From RGIG4079 sp045646905 (GTDB lineage: Bacteria; Bacteroidota; Bacteroidia; Bacteroidales; Muribaculaceae): 64,000 bases of DNA. The notes beneath the pieces are model-generated. The model saw only the letters and a list, made by a program, of their open reading frames with translations, was not told the DNA's origin and searched no databases. The stretch covers positions 7,935 to 71,934 of the forward strand of contig JAZRLP010000012.1 in NCBI GenBank assembly GCA_045646905.1. The letters run 5' to 3'. Shown piece after piece: positions 35,997 through 43,769 of this stretch. Each line of letters begins with the position of its first letter. Positions within the stretch are counted from its first letter, which is position 1. The position numbers and the translations under genes are program-made.

Positions 35997-36707
35997 TTAA
36001 AAGTCAACACCTACACTAAAGCTAAGATAATAATCTTTTCGATGGGAATACCAATCATAACTACGTCTTGGACAATTCCTCATATAGAATCCAACCCCCA
36101 TATTCAGTCCTAACTTTTCACTAACCTTTGACCGATAGCCAATCGTAGGTGCAAAATAAAAGCCATGGTCATGATTATCATATAAATTGAAATCATATCC
36201 TACCTTTACATCTAAAAATGGCGTTATACTCCTTTTAAGTGGTGTTATTCTTACATTTGCAAATATTGGTATACTATTAAATCTTTCTGAAGCAGTAGTT
36301 ACGTTTAGATAAAAAGACAAACCTCCACCTAGATAAAAATAGGGATTAAATTGATATCCATGAGATGTTGTAAATTGCATTAAATTAACATCACAACCTT
36401 CTTCAACTTGAACATTATAACCAATATCAAAAAAACCTTTATAACCTCTGCTCAAGCCATTTTCTGATATCTTTAAATCAATTCCTTTTTGTTTTACATC
36501 TTTCTCTTTGCCTACTCTTTCTACATTAGACATAGAATAATCAAAAGTACACCCTTCTGGAGTCTCAATCTTCAATGATAATCCAGGTATAAATTCTATA
36601 ATTTCACCTTTAATCGCACGTCCATCTTTTAAAAACACGACATCCTTTGCCGAAATTGTCATTGATAATCCTACTACGGCAAAAAATAGCAGCAATATTT
36701 TCTTCAT
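35997..36707 (-). CDS. Small outer-membrane beta-barrel protein (paralog 1) with extra N-terminal domain
   Basis: 236 residues. Signal peptide (ending TISA), then a domain of about 60 residues (DVVFLKDGRAIKGEIIEFIP...) that the two paralogs lack; it resembles short beta domains found before such barrels. The barrel from about residue 88 (RGYKGFFDIGYN, TTSHGYQFNPYFYLGGGLSFYL, FANVRITPLKRSITPFLDVKVGYDF) is shared with the proteins at 37583-38137 and 38782-39342. Ends in VGVDF, a terminal-Phe outer-membrane signal. Function unknown. Confidence 0.8.
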   Translation of the reverse strand: MKKILLLFFAVVGLSMTISAKDVVFLKDGRAIKGEIIEFIPGLSLKIETPEGCTFDYSMSNVERVGKEKDVKQKGIDLKISENGLSRGYKGFFDIGYNVQVEEGCDVNLMQFTTSHGYQFNPYFYLGGGLSFYLNVTTASERFNSIPIFANVRITPLKRSITPFLDVKVGYDFNLYDNHDHGFYFAPTIGYRSKVSEKLGLNMGVGFYMRNCPRRSYDWYSHRKDYYLSFSVGVDF

Positions 36708-36826
36708 ATAAAATCCTTATTTTAATATTAAAAAACAGCCAAAACCTTTAATAAAACACGATTAGAGCTAATTCTAAACCACTGGTTGTTAGCTACAATA
36801 TTAGTTATTTATCAAGTTCTACCTAA

Positions 36827-37183
36827 TTATTTAAACTCCACAATATTTGCTGTTGCAGTACAAATAACCTCTACATAAAATGGTGTAATCATTTTAACAG
36901 AAGTGCCAGTTGTGATATTAGTTAATGTTTGAGAACCTGTAAGATGTGCATTTTTTGACATTTCATTAATTGCATTACTGCGAAGAGTTTTTCGGCTAAG
37001 CCCTCCTATTCCAAATACATATACTGCTTTTGATTCACCAAATGCCTGACCAACAACCTTAAAGTTTTTATCAGACAAAACAACTTGAGTTTCACTAAAA
37101 CTTTTTGGAGCAGAACTCGTTACGCCACAACTTGTTAAACACAATGAAGCAACAACCAATGCCGATAATAATATCTTTTTCAT
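36827..37183 (-). CDS. DUF6567 family lipoprotein
   Basis: 118 residues from ATG 37183, preferred over ATG 37216 because the A-rich leader directly before it is typical. Lipoprotein signal ending CLTSC, Cys18. The remainder (ETQVVLSDKNFKVVGQAFGE, VYVFGIGGLSRKTLRSNAINEM, ANIVEF) matches the DUF6567 lipoproteins of Bacteroidota, function unknown. It sits between two of the paralogous barrel genes and is preceded by the second copy of the structured leader. Confidence 0.8.
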   Translation of the reverse strand: MKKILLSALVVASLCLTSCGVTSSAPKSFSETQVVLSDKNFKVVGQAFGESKAVYVFGIGGLSRKTLRSNAINEMSKNAHLTGSQTLTNITTGTSVKMITPFYVEVICTATANIVEFK

Positions 37184-37481
37184 AATTAAATTTTCTTTTT
37201 TTTTAAATTTATACATCTTTCATAGTCCGTTTCCCCTTTGATTATAGACAATAAAAAACGTGGACTAATAACTTCGTCTACGCTCTCTGTTGGCATTGGG
37301 GATGGCCATTTGCTGCAATATACGAGTAAAAGCCCACGGATAATCGTGAGCATTAACTTCTACTCTTTGCAGCAATCATCAAATTCCCCAATTTTCAGAG
37401 TGCAAGAATAAAGCTAACGCTTTTTATTTAATTTGTCTTTTTGTCGTTCTATTACATAGGCAATTATTTTTTAATTTATTT
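37184..37481 (-). promoter_or_regulatory. Candidate structured 5' leader RNA (copy 2) of the DUF6567 gene
   Basis: About 298 nt with the same order of elements as the leader at 18866-19177: AAAGC/GCTTT hairpin (near 37410-37421), rod with CTCTG/CAGAG (37285-37289/37396-37400), ATTGGGGA/TCCCCAAT (37295-37302/37385-37392), TTGCTGCAA/TTGCAGCAA (37310-37318/37367-37375) and GCCCACG/CGTGAGC (37332-37338/37345-37351), then a GTCC...GGAC hairpin (near 37224-37266). The last rod helix has a C-A mismatch on plus but a G-U pair on minus. Shared primary sequence includes AGCTTTAT before the rod, GAAAAT/ATGCC at its first internal loop and AGGGGA in the final hairpin. Confidence 0.55.
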
Positions 37482-37487
37482 GTTACG

Positions 37488-37519
37488 CAAATTAAGTAAT
37501 AAAATTTATATTCTGCAAC
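37488..37519 (-). promoter_or_regulatory. Promoter of the DUF6567 gene and its leader
   Basis: Minus strand GTTG, 20 nt, TTAATTTG (one mismatch to TAnnTTTG). Start near 37481 makes a leader of nearly the same length as that of the SEL1 gene. Confidence 0.5.
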
Positions 37520-37529
37520 AGTTTGCAAA

Positions 37530-37560
37530 AGAAAAGCAGTGAACACCATTGCCCACTGCT
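37530..37560 (-). terminator. Terminator after barrel paralog 2
   Basis: AGCAGTG/CACTGCT stem followed on the minus strand by TTTTCTTTT. Stem sequence is shared with the terminator at 38727-38758. Confidence 0.75.
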
Positions 37561-37582
37561 CGATTCGTTATGTAGTTGTGCT

Positions 37583-38137
37583 TTAGAAGTCAAAGCCAAA
37601 ATAGAAACTTAACCCATGATTTAAAGTTTCGTCATCTACTTTATTATATGGATCCCATTGATAGTGGTTTGATATACTTTGTTGCATAGTATAGCCTATT
37701 CCTACATTCAAACCAACTCTTCGAGTTAATCCAAATCGGCAACCAATGCTTGGTGCTAAATACAATCCTTTCATGTATCCTATGAAGTTATACCCCCCTT
37801 TTACATCTACAAAAGGAGTTATGTTGCCATTCAATGGAGTTACTCTCACATTGGCGAAGAATGGCATAGTAAACCATGTTTTAGTCGTATAACAATCTAA
37901 TGAAAATCCTGCTCCAACAAAGAGATATGGATTAAATTGATAACCATGTGATGTTGACCAAAAAATTTTGTTTGAGTCATATCCACTTATCTCATTTGCG
38001 ACTCCGTCCATGCCAACATTTTGTGAATAACCAAAATCAATAAAACCTTTATACCCTCGTTTCACGCTATAATCTTGCGCAAATGTGCTTAATGAGACAC
38101 CGAGCATTAATGCTAACGCAACTATCACCTTTTTCAT
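37583..38137 (-). CDS. Small outer-membrane beta-barrel protein (paralog 2)
   Basis: 184 residues. Signal peptide (MKKVIVALALMLGVSLSTFA), then a barrel with RGYKGFIDFGYSQ, STSHGYQFNPYLFVGAGFSLDCY, FANVRVTPLNGNITPFVDVKGGYNF and a terminal FGFDF. Very similar in order to the protein at 38782-39342, with identical signal-peptide style. A G7-plus-palindrome box lies 106 bp upstream of its start. Function unknown; outer-membrane location is inferred from the terminal Phe. Confidence 0.82.
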   Translation of the reverse strand: MKKVIVALALMLGVSLSTFAQDYSVKRGYKGFIDFGYSQNVGMDGVANEISGYDSNKIFWSTSHGYQFNPYLFVGAGFSLDCYTTKTWFTMPFFANVRVTPLNGNITPFVDVKGGYNFIGYMKGLYLAPSIGCRFGLTRRVGLNVGIGYTMQQSISNHYQWDPYNKVDDETLNHGLSFYFGFDF

Positions 38138-38235
38138 ATCTATTAAATTTAATTGTTATAAATCTTTATATTGCAAGAGTTTGTTTTTGCAAAGATGCAA
38201 ATTCTTTTCATAAAATACAAATAAAAATAGCGTTA

Positions 38236-38276
38236 TTTTATTGGGGGGGTAAATCACTGCTATTCAATGACTTACA
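38236..38276. promoter_or_regulatory. G7/palindrome box upstream of barrel paralog 2
   Basis: Seven G (38243-38249) are followed by an imperfect palindrome TAAATCACTG-CTATT-CAATGACTTA (38250-38274). The same element occurs at 39445-39486. On the minus strand the barrel promoter (TTTG, 20 nt, CATCTTTG) lies between this box and the start codon. Confidence 0.55.
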
Positions 38277-38397
38277 ATTAACAAGTATTTACCAAAAGAG
38301 ATTCCTACAGGCATCATTTTTTGCCTTTAAACTTTTTGTATGTGAATTATGTTTTATTACCAGTTTAGCACTTCTTTCAATTCTAAAATTTGAAATC

Positions 38398-38718
38398 ATG
38401 GCACAATTTGATTTTTCGGCAGTACCCATTCACCCCGGTGAGGTTATTAAAAATGAAATAGGTTATAACAACATCTCGCAACGCAATTTGGCTAAAGAGA
38501 TAGGTATGTCGTATTCAGCACTAAACGAACTCCTCAACGCACATCGTCCACTCACCACAAGCACAGCCTTAATGGTAGAGGCAGCTTTAGGACTCCGTGC
38601 CGACATTCTTATGCGAATACAACTCAATTATAACCTCTATCAAGCACGCCACAACTCACAACTGACAAATCAAATAAACCAAGTAAAATACATAGGCTCT
38701 GCCCCTTTTCACTCATAA
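38398..38718 (+). CDS. HigA-family XRE transcriptional regulator without adjacent toxin
   Basis: 106 residues from ATG 38398; the frame is open further upstream but that part is AT-rich non-coding. HigA-type start (AVPIHPGEVIKNEIGYNNISQ) and an HTH (QRNLAKEIGMSYSALNELLNAHRPLT), then ALMVEAALGLRADILMRIQLNYNLYQARH. HigA proteins are antitoxins and DNA-binding repressors, usually after a higB toxin; no toxin-like frame is present on either side. It lies between the two barrel paralogs that share a G7 box and may regulate them. Confidence 0.85.
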   Translation: MAQFDFSAVPIHPGEVIKNEIGYNNISQRNLAKEIGMSYSALNELLNAHRPLTTSTALMVEAALGLRADILMRIQLNYNLYQARHNSQLTNQINQVKYIGSAPFHS

Positions 38719-38726
38719 ACAACAAC

Positions 38727-38758
38727 AAAGCAGTGAACGAAAAATCGCCCACTGCTTT
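38727..38758. terminator. Bidirectional terminator between the HigA-like gene and barrel paralog 3
   Basis: AAAGCAGTG (38727-38735) and CACTGCTTT (38750-38758) form 9 bp with a 14-nt loop and A/T runs on both sides. Confidence 0.8.
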
Positions 38759-38781
38759 ATGCTATATAGCCTGTATTCCTC

Positions 38782-39342
38782 TTAAAAATCGAAGCCTACA
38801 TTTACACCAAATCCATTAGTGTCCATCATTACCCCCTTGTAATATCCCATTGGGTCATAAACATATTTGCGTTTAGGTACGGTTATATATGTATATCCCA
38901 CCCCGACATTGATACCTACGCTTCTTGTAATTCCAAATCGGCAACCAATATGTGCTGATAAATATGGACCTTGGAAATATCCCAAACTATATCCACCTTT
39001 TACATCAACAAATGGGGTAATATTACCGACCAATGGTGTTACTCGGGCGTTTACAAATAATGGAGCGGCAAAATACAAACTTTCAGTGTAGCAATCGAGT
39101 GAGACACCCCCTCCTAAAAAGAGGTATGGATTGAGTTGAATACCATGTGATGTTGTCAACTCGATACGACTCATTCCAAACTTTCCATATTTTTGGCTTG
39201 TGTGAAATTCCAACTCCGAACCACTATAAATAAATCCTGCTTCAAAGAATCCTTTATATCCAGGTTTTAGGCTATAATCTTGAGCAAATGCACCAAACGA
39301 CAAACCTAAAATCAATGTCAATGCAATAATTACCTTTTTCAT
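38782..39342 (-). CDS. Small outer-membrane beta-barrel protein (paralog 3)
   Basis: 186 residues. Signal peptide (MKKVIIALTLILGLSFGAFA), then PGYKGFFEAGFIYSG, TTSHGIQLNPYLFLGGGVSLDCY, FVNARVTPLVGNITPFVDVKGGYSL and a terminal VGFDF. Closest relative in the window is paralog 2 at 37583. The shared TTSHGxQxNPYLF and NITPFVDVKGGY blocks define this family. Function unknown. Confidence 0.82.
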   Translation of the reverse strand: MKKVIIALTLILGLSFGAFAQDYSLKPGYKGFFEAGFIYSGSELEFHTSQKYGKFGMSRIELTTSHGIQLNPYLFLGGGVSLDCYTESLYFAAPLFVNARVTPLVGNITPFVDVKGGYSLGYFQGPYLSAHIGCRFGITRSVGINVGVGYTYITVPKRKYVYDPMGYYKGVMMDTNGFGVNVGFDF

Positions 39343-39397
39343 AACTTTTTAATTTTAATGTTTTCAAAATTTGTTCCTCTTAAGAGGTTATTTATCG

Positions 39398-39405
39398 CAA
39401 AGTTA
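39398..39405 (-). promoter_or_regulatory. -7 box of barrel paralog 3
   Basis: Minus strand TAACTTTG fits TAnnTTTG, 56 nt before the start codon; the -33 element is weak. Confidence 0.6.
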
Positions 39406-39444
39406 ACAAAACTTTTTCTAAAAAAAACAATATTATCAAGGGCA

Positions 39445-39486
39445 ATTTAATGGGGGGGTAATTTATTGACATTCAATAAATTACAT
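39445..39486. promoter_or_regulatory. G7/palindrome box upstream of barrel paralog 3
   Basis: Seven G (39452-39458) followed by the perfect palindrome TAATTTATTG-ACATT-CAATAAATTA (39459-39483). It is 110 bp upstream of the start codon, matching the 106-bp spacing at paralog 2. Confidence 0.6.
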
Positions 39487-39521
39487 ATCAAAAAAAATCA
39501 ACACAAAATAACAACAAAATA

Positions 39522-39550
39522 GGGAAACGCATCTTGAAGATGCATTTCCC
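39522..39550 (-). terminator. Terminator after the TonB-dependent receptor gene
   Basis: GGGAAACGCATCT (39522-39534) pairs with AGATGCATTTCCC (39538-39550), 12 of 13 bp with a 3-nt loop. On the minus strand it is followed by TATTTTGTTG. Confidence 0.8.
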
Positions 39551-39595
39551 CTTTGGTAATTCGTATAATTCTAAATGGGTTTACCCCCAAATGTT

Positions 39596-42010
39596 CTACA
39601 TAAAGAACTTCACACCTGCAAAATATGTGCGAGGGGCTGTGGGACCATAGAAATATCCCGAGTCGCGGAATGTGCCTGTGTCGAGGTCTTTTTGGAACGC
39701 ATTGAATATGTTTTTCACTCCGGCATTGACTTGCATACTTAATAATTTGGTTAAAGGGATGGTGTAGTTTAATTTCACATTAAAGTCAAAGAAATCGGGA
39801 GTGTGAACCAATTCATCGTGCTTGATGTAGTTATTAGCCACATATTCATCATAATAAGGATCATCTTGAAGCACTTCGCCAGGAGCATAATGAGGCACAT
39901 ACATGCGACCAGTATATACGCCCGACAATGCCCATTCAAAGTTGCGGAACAACTCACCGCTCAAAGTAAAGTAGCCATATAAATCGGGGGTACGCATCAT
40001 ATATTTTGTTGGAGCAACCGATGGGTCTTCACTCCATTGTTCGGCTTCTTTATAGCGACTTTGTTGCCATGTAGCACCAAGTTGCAATGCTATATCTTTC
40101 CCATGCGCAATCTTGAAATCAACATTGGCACCATACACATGAGCGCCACTACCATTGCGACGAATCTTAACATTTGAACGCAATGAGTCTTCTTCAAGCA
40201 CAAACACATCGTCGAGAGTGGTATAGAATCCTTCAACAAGCAAGTTGGCTTGCCAGTGACCTATGTTGCACACCCAATCGACCGAGCCACTAAACGAGTT
40301 AGAGCGCTCTGGGCGCAATCCATCGGCAAGTTCGATTAATGTACCTTCACCACCTACGGCTGTGATGTGAAGGTCTTCATCATAGGCTTGAGGTGCACGG
40401 AAACCAGTTGACCATGTCACTCGCGCTTGAAACTTATCATTTGCCTTATACATAAGATTTACACGAGGGCTCAAAATAGGGTTCTCAATGAGGTTGTGAT
40501 TGTCGAGGCGCAAACCTGCAAGCAATGTAAAATGATTCATTTTCCACTCGTTTTGCACAAAAGCACCAAAGATTTTCACTTCTTGATTCATGTCACGACC
40601 ATACCCCACCATCACATCGTGCATAGAGTTGCTTTGGTATTCAAGACCAGCAGTAAATGTTGCAGGCGAGAAAATCACTTTGTCATAATTTCCGGTGTAC
40701 ATACCACCCACTACCCATGTCAAGTCGTCGGTTTTGCCATATGCATTAGGATTTTGTTGTGCTCCGTAGTAACTATTGCGATTAATATCTTGGATTGAGG
40801 TGTAGAGCGACATGCGATGTTTATACTCGTTCCACGATTGTTCATAGCTCAAGCCTCCACTATTGATGAGGTGACTTGTTTGCTCTGTAATGTCAGATTG
40901 GAATGGCTCAAGATCAAACTTATTCCCTCCACGGCGAAACTCGTTGGTAGTGTGATATTCCAAACTAATGCGACTAAACATTGATGGGCGATAGTAGGCA
41001 TTAACACCAAAAGAGTTAAGGTTCATCAATCCCACCTCCGAGAAACCATCACTATTGGCATCATAGGGGTTGCGATTACGGAATGTTTCATAAAGTGCAA
41101 TACCATACTTGTTGTCTTCCGACACCAATGAGGCATTGGCATTCATCACCTCTTCCCATGCACCACCATTCATGTTTGAGATGGTAGTTCCCACACTAAA
41201 AGAGTTATTAATGGGGTCTTTTGTGATAATATTAATTGTTCCACCCACAGCATTAGCGCCAAAGAGAGCCGAACCGCCCCCACGCACAACCTCTATGCGA
41301 TCAATCATATTCACTGGCAACTGTTCAAGGGCATATACCCCCGACAATGCACTTACAACTGGACGGCTATTAATCAACACTTGCGAATAAGGCCCTTCAA
41401 GTCCATTGATGCGCACTTGTGGGAATGCACAGTTTTGACAACTATTTTCCACGCGAAGCCCCGATTGGAAATTGAGTGATTGCGCCAAGTCGGTTGAATT
41501 TGTTCGCTCAAACAATTGTTGATTCAAGATATTAACCACCACAGGAGCTTCACATCGACGCACAGCATTGCGCGATGCCGACACTACTACATCGTCGAGT
41601 TGCACACTACTTGCATCAAGTTCAACATCAATATGTTTAAACTCATGTCCTTTCAATGACACTTCGACCTTTTTTGTCCCATAGCCCATGCATTGCACAC
41701 GAAGGGTGTATTTGCCATCAGCGAGGTTTTCAATAAAGAACTCACCTCCGTCGCCAGCCATTACACCATCGGCCGTTTCTTCAACATATATTGTAGCAAA
41801 TGGTATTACCTCGTGGCTACCATATTCAAACACATGGCCGGTAATAGCATTTTTCTTAAATTTATCGAGATTTTCTCCATGTGTGTGACCATGAAGATGG
41901 CAATAATGCTGACCATGTTCATGGCTATGATCTTCACCATGCCCTGCCGCACTCATAGTAGCATATGCGCCTATTAACATAGACACACACACCATAATTA
42001 TTTTTTTCAT
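39596..42010 (-). CDS. TonB-dependent receptor with His-rich N-terminus (probable metal uptake)
   Basis: 804 residues. A signal peptide (ending TMSAAG) is followed at once by a histidine cluster at about 23-48 (HGEDHSHEHGQHYCHLHGHTHG, given in part). A CarboxypepD_reg-like domain follows (about 56-135, NAITGHVFEYGSHEVIPFAT), then the plug (about 140-255: VVVSASRNAVRR, RVENSCQNCAFPQVRINGLE, VEVVRGGGSALFGANAVGG) and a 22-strand barrel ending YFAGVKFFM. The plug also has a CxxC. His-rich extensions suggest binding of Zn, Cu or Ni at the outer membrane. Operon with the small His-rich protein 63 bp upstream. Confidence 0.9.
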   Translation of the reverse strand: MKKIIMVCVSMLIGAYATMSAAGHGEDHSHEHGQHYCHLHGHTHGENLDKFKKNAITGHVFEYGSHEVIPFATIYVEETADGVMAGDGGEFFIENLADGKYTLRVQCMGYGTKKVEVSLKGHEFKHIDVELDASSVQLDDVVVSASRNAVRRCEAPVVVNILNQQLFERTNSTDLAQSLNFQSGLRVENSCQNCAFPQVRINGLEGPYSQVLINSRPVVSALSGVYALEQLPVNMIDRIEVVRGGGSALFGANAVGGTINIITKDPINNSFSVGTTISNMNGGAWEEVMNANASLVSEDNKYGIALYETFRNRNPYDANSDGFSEVGLMNLNSFGVNAYYRPSMFSRISLEYHTTNEFRRGGNKFDLEPFQSDITEQTSHLINSGGLSYEQSWNEYKHRMSLYTSIQDINRNSYYGAQQNPNAYGKTDDLTWVVGGMYTGNYDKVIFSPATFTAGLEYQSNSMHDVMVGYGRDMNQEVKIFGAFVQNEWKMNHFTLLAGLRLDNHNLIENPILSPRVNLMYKANDKFQARVTWSTGFRAPQAYDEDLHITAVGGEGTLIELADGLRPERSNSFSGSVDWVCNIGHWQANLLVEGFYTTLDDVFVLEEDSLRSNVKIRRNGSGAHVYGANVDFKIAHGKDIALQLGATWQQSRYKEAEQWSEDPSVAPTKYMMRTPDLYGYFTLSGELFRNFEWALSGVYTGRMYVPHYAPGEVLQDDPYYDEYVANNYIKHDELVHTPDFFDFNVKLNYTIPLTKLLSMQVNAGVKNIFNAFQKDLDTGTFRDSGYFYGPTAPRTYFAGVKFFM

Positions 42011-42073
42011 TTTGAAACTTGTAATTAATTGGTTGTAAAAAACTTTATCAGTTTAGTTGGTAAATCAGTTTTT

Positions 42074-42415
42074 TTAACAACACACAGGAGGAGCTCGCAA
42101 AGAAATGCCAGTTTCTCTCGCATTAATTACATTTAGGTCGTGTTTTACATATCCAACCTCCTCAACGCTATTGTGATATACCTTAATTTCATCACACACA
42201 GCATGCTCAAGCCCATTAAATGAGCTCAACTGCCCTATTACTATAATTTGCGATGAAGAGTGAGAGTGATTACTATTGGTAAAGGGGTGAGAGTGTGCCA
42301 CCATTGTCCCCTCGACATTGTGAGTGTGCACAAACATCGTAACAGCAACCTTGTAGGTCATCAACAGCGCTAATAATAGCACTGCACCTATTGCTTTGCG
42401 ATGTTCTACTCTCAT
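42074..42415 (-). CDS. Small His-rich secreted/membrane protein next to the TonB receptor
   Basis: 113 residues. An N-terminal membrane segment or signal (AIGAVLLLALLMTYKVAVTMF) is followed by FVHTHNVEGTMVAHSHPFTNSNHSHSSS (His pairs, quoted in part elsewhere) and a C-terminus ending PPVCC. Histidines and the terminal Cys pair suggest metal binding in the periplasm. No family recognised. First gene of the operon with the receptor. Confidence 0.75.
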   Translation of the reverse strand: MRVEHRKAIGAVLLLALLMTYKVAVTMFVHTHNVEGTMVAHSHPFTNSNHSHSSSQIIVIGQLSSFNGLEHAVCDEIKVYHNSVEEVGYVKHDLNVINARETGISLRAPPVCC

Positions 42416-42443
42416 TTTTATATTTATTATCTAAAAAACTCCA

Positions 42444-42475
42444 CAAAGTTACACTTTTTTCAACATTTTTACAAC
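42444..42475 (-). promoter_or_regulatory. Promoter of the His-rich/TonB receptor operon
   Basis: Minus strand GTTG, 20 nt, TAACTTTG, 28 nt before the start codon. No clear Zur- or Fur-like palindrome was seen overlapping it. Confidence 0.65.
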
Positions 42476-42483
42476 CAAAACTA

Positions 42484-42514
42484 TTGACAACGGCTCTTGA
42501 TTGTATTAATTTTG
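42484..42514 (+). promoter_or_regulatory. Promoter of the ftsX gene cluster
   Basis: TTG (42484-42486), 20 nt, TAATTTTG (42507-42514). Transcription near 42521 supports the ATG at 42570. Confidence 0.65.
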
Positions 42515-42569
42515 CAGATTATTAACCAAATTGGCATTTTATGCGCATAAATGCCAAAACATATTATTC

Positions 42570-43445
42570 ATGAGCAAAAAACAAAAATCAGCAATATCAA
42601 CTTTCAGCGCACAAATCACCTCTACGATTAGTGTCACCTTGGTACTCCTAATATTGGGCATTGTTGCCTTTATAGGTGTTGCTGCACGAGGCATCTCAAA
42701 TGATCTCAAAGAAAACATTGGATTTGTGGTGATGCTTAACGATAGCATTTCCGATTCAGAATTAAACGCACTTAAACAAAAATGGGCTAAAGCCCCATAT
42801 GTTGCCAGTCAACAATTCATCTCGGCCGACGAGGCTTTGCAACAAGAATCGGAACGCATGGGCGAAGATGTACTCGAAATGATGGCAGGCATCAACCCTT
42901 ATCAACCCGAATTTGAAATAAAACTCAAGCCCCAATACTCATCACGCGATAGTATTGAATCGATTACTGCTTCACTTGTAGGAGTTAAAGGCATTGAGAA
43001 TATTGTGACCGACACCACTATGATTGACGAGATAAACACCAGCATCAACAATGTGATTTTTGCATTAATTATTATTGCCGGAGCATTGCTTTTAATATCG
43101 TTTGTCCTCATCAATAACGCAGTGCGACTCACCGTATATTCTAAACGATTCATCATTCACACGATGAAACTTGTGGGCGCTACCGGTGGATATATACGCC
43201 GTCCATTTATAATCAACAACATTGTTCACGGAATATTTGCGGCAATCATTGCTAATGCTATACTTGCAGGTATATTCTATTACCTTCGCACCATCGACTA
43301 CTCGGTGAGCAACACCATCTCATGGATTGATGCAGCATATATTTTTGGCGGTCTGCTTATAATTGGCATCATAATATGCTCTTTTGCCGCGCTATTTGCC
43401 ACCAACAAATATTTGCGTTCAAACTATGATGACATGTTTAAATAA
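42570..43445 (+). CDS. ftsX: Cell division protein FtsX
   Basis: 291 residues from ATG 42570 (an earlier TTG at 42531 is rejected). Topology of FtsX: N-terminal helix (ISVTLVLLILGIVAFIGVAARG), extracellular domain of about 120 residues, then three helices including FVLINNAVRLTVYSKRFIIHTMKLVGATGGYIRRPF, the FtsX permease signature. With FtsE (not in the window) it controls peptidoglycan hydrolases at the septum. First gene of a run with DUF3098, uppP, truB and queA, a familiar order in Bacteroidota. Confidence 0.93.
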   Translation: MSKKQKSAISTFSAQITSTISVTLVLLILGIVAFIGVAARGISNDLKENIGFVVMLNDSISDSELNALKQKWAKAPYVASQQFISADEALQQESERMGEDVLEMMAGINPYQPEFEIKLKPQYSSRDSIESITASLVGVKGIENIVTDTTMIDEINTSINNVIFALIIIAGALLLISFVLINNAVRLTVYSKRFIIHTMKLVGATGGYIRRPFIINNIVHGIFAAIIANAILAGIFYYLRTIDYSVSNTISWIDAAYIFGGLLIIGIIICSFAALFATNKYLRSNYDDMFK

Positions 43446-43475
43446 CAACAAAAATTAAAAAAGATTCAATTTATA

Positions 43476-43763
43476 ATGGCACAAAAAATCAACCGACCAA
43501 CTTCTCGAATTAACCGACCAACTCCTCCCGAAAACAAACGCGTTGTTTTCCCTTTGCATCGTATTAACCTCATCCTTATGGCAATTGCCGGAGCGATGAT
43601 TGTACTTGGGTTTGTATTAATGACTGGCGACAGCACTTCAATGGAAAGTTTCAACTCCGACATCTTCAGCACTCGTCGCATCATCGTAGGTCCTACTATC
43701 GCGTTCCTTGGATTTATATTTATGGGATTTGGTATCATCTATCGTTCAAAGAAAGAAAAATAG
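43476..43763 (+). CDS. DUF3098 family small membrane protein
   Basis: 95 residues. A polar start (NRPTSRINRPTPPENK) and two membrane helices (LILMAIAGAMIVLGFVLM and IIVGPTIAFLGFIFMGFGII) separated by a GDSTSMESFNSDIFS loop. Typical DUF3098 protein, always between ftsX and uppP in related genomes; function unknown, probably envelope-linked. Confidence 0.88.
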   Translation: MAQKINRPTSRINRPTPPENKRVVFPLHRINLILMAIAGAMIVLGFVLMTGDSTSMESFNSDIFSTRRIIVGPTIAFLGFIFMGFGIIYRSKKEK

Positions 43764-43769
43764 TACTAA

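Noticed and set aside
38083..38397. Upstream extension of the HigA-like gene, or a HigB toxin there
   Set aside because: The frame is open only by chance: it overlaps the divergent barrel gene, the promoter and the G7 box, and has no RelE/HigB motif.
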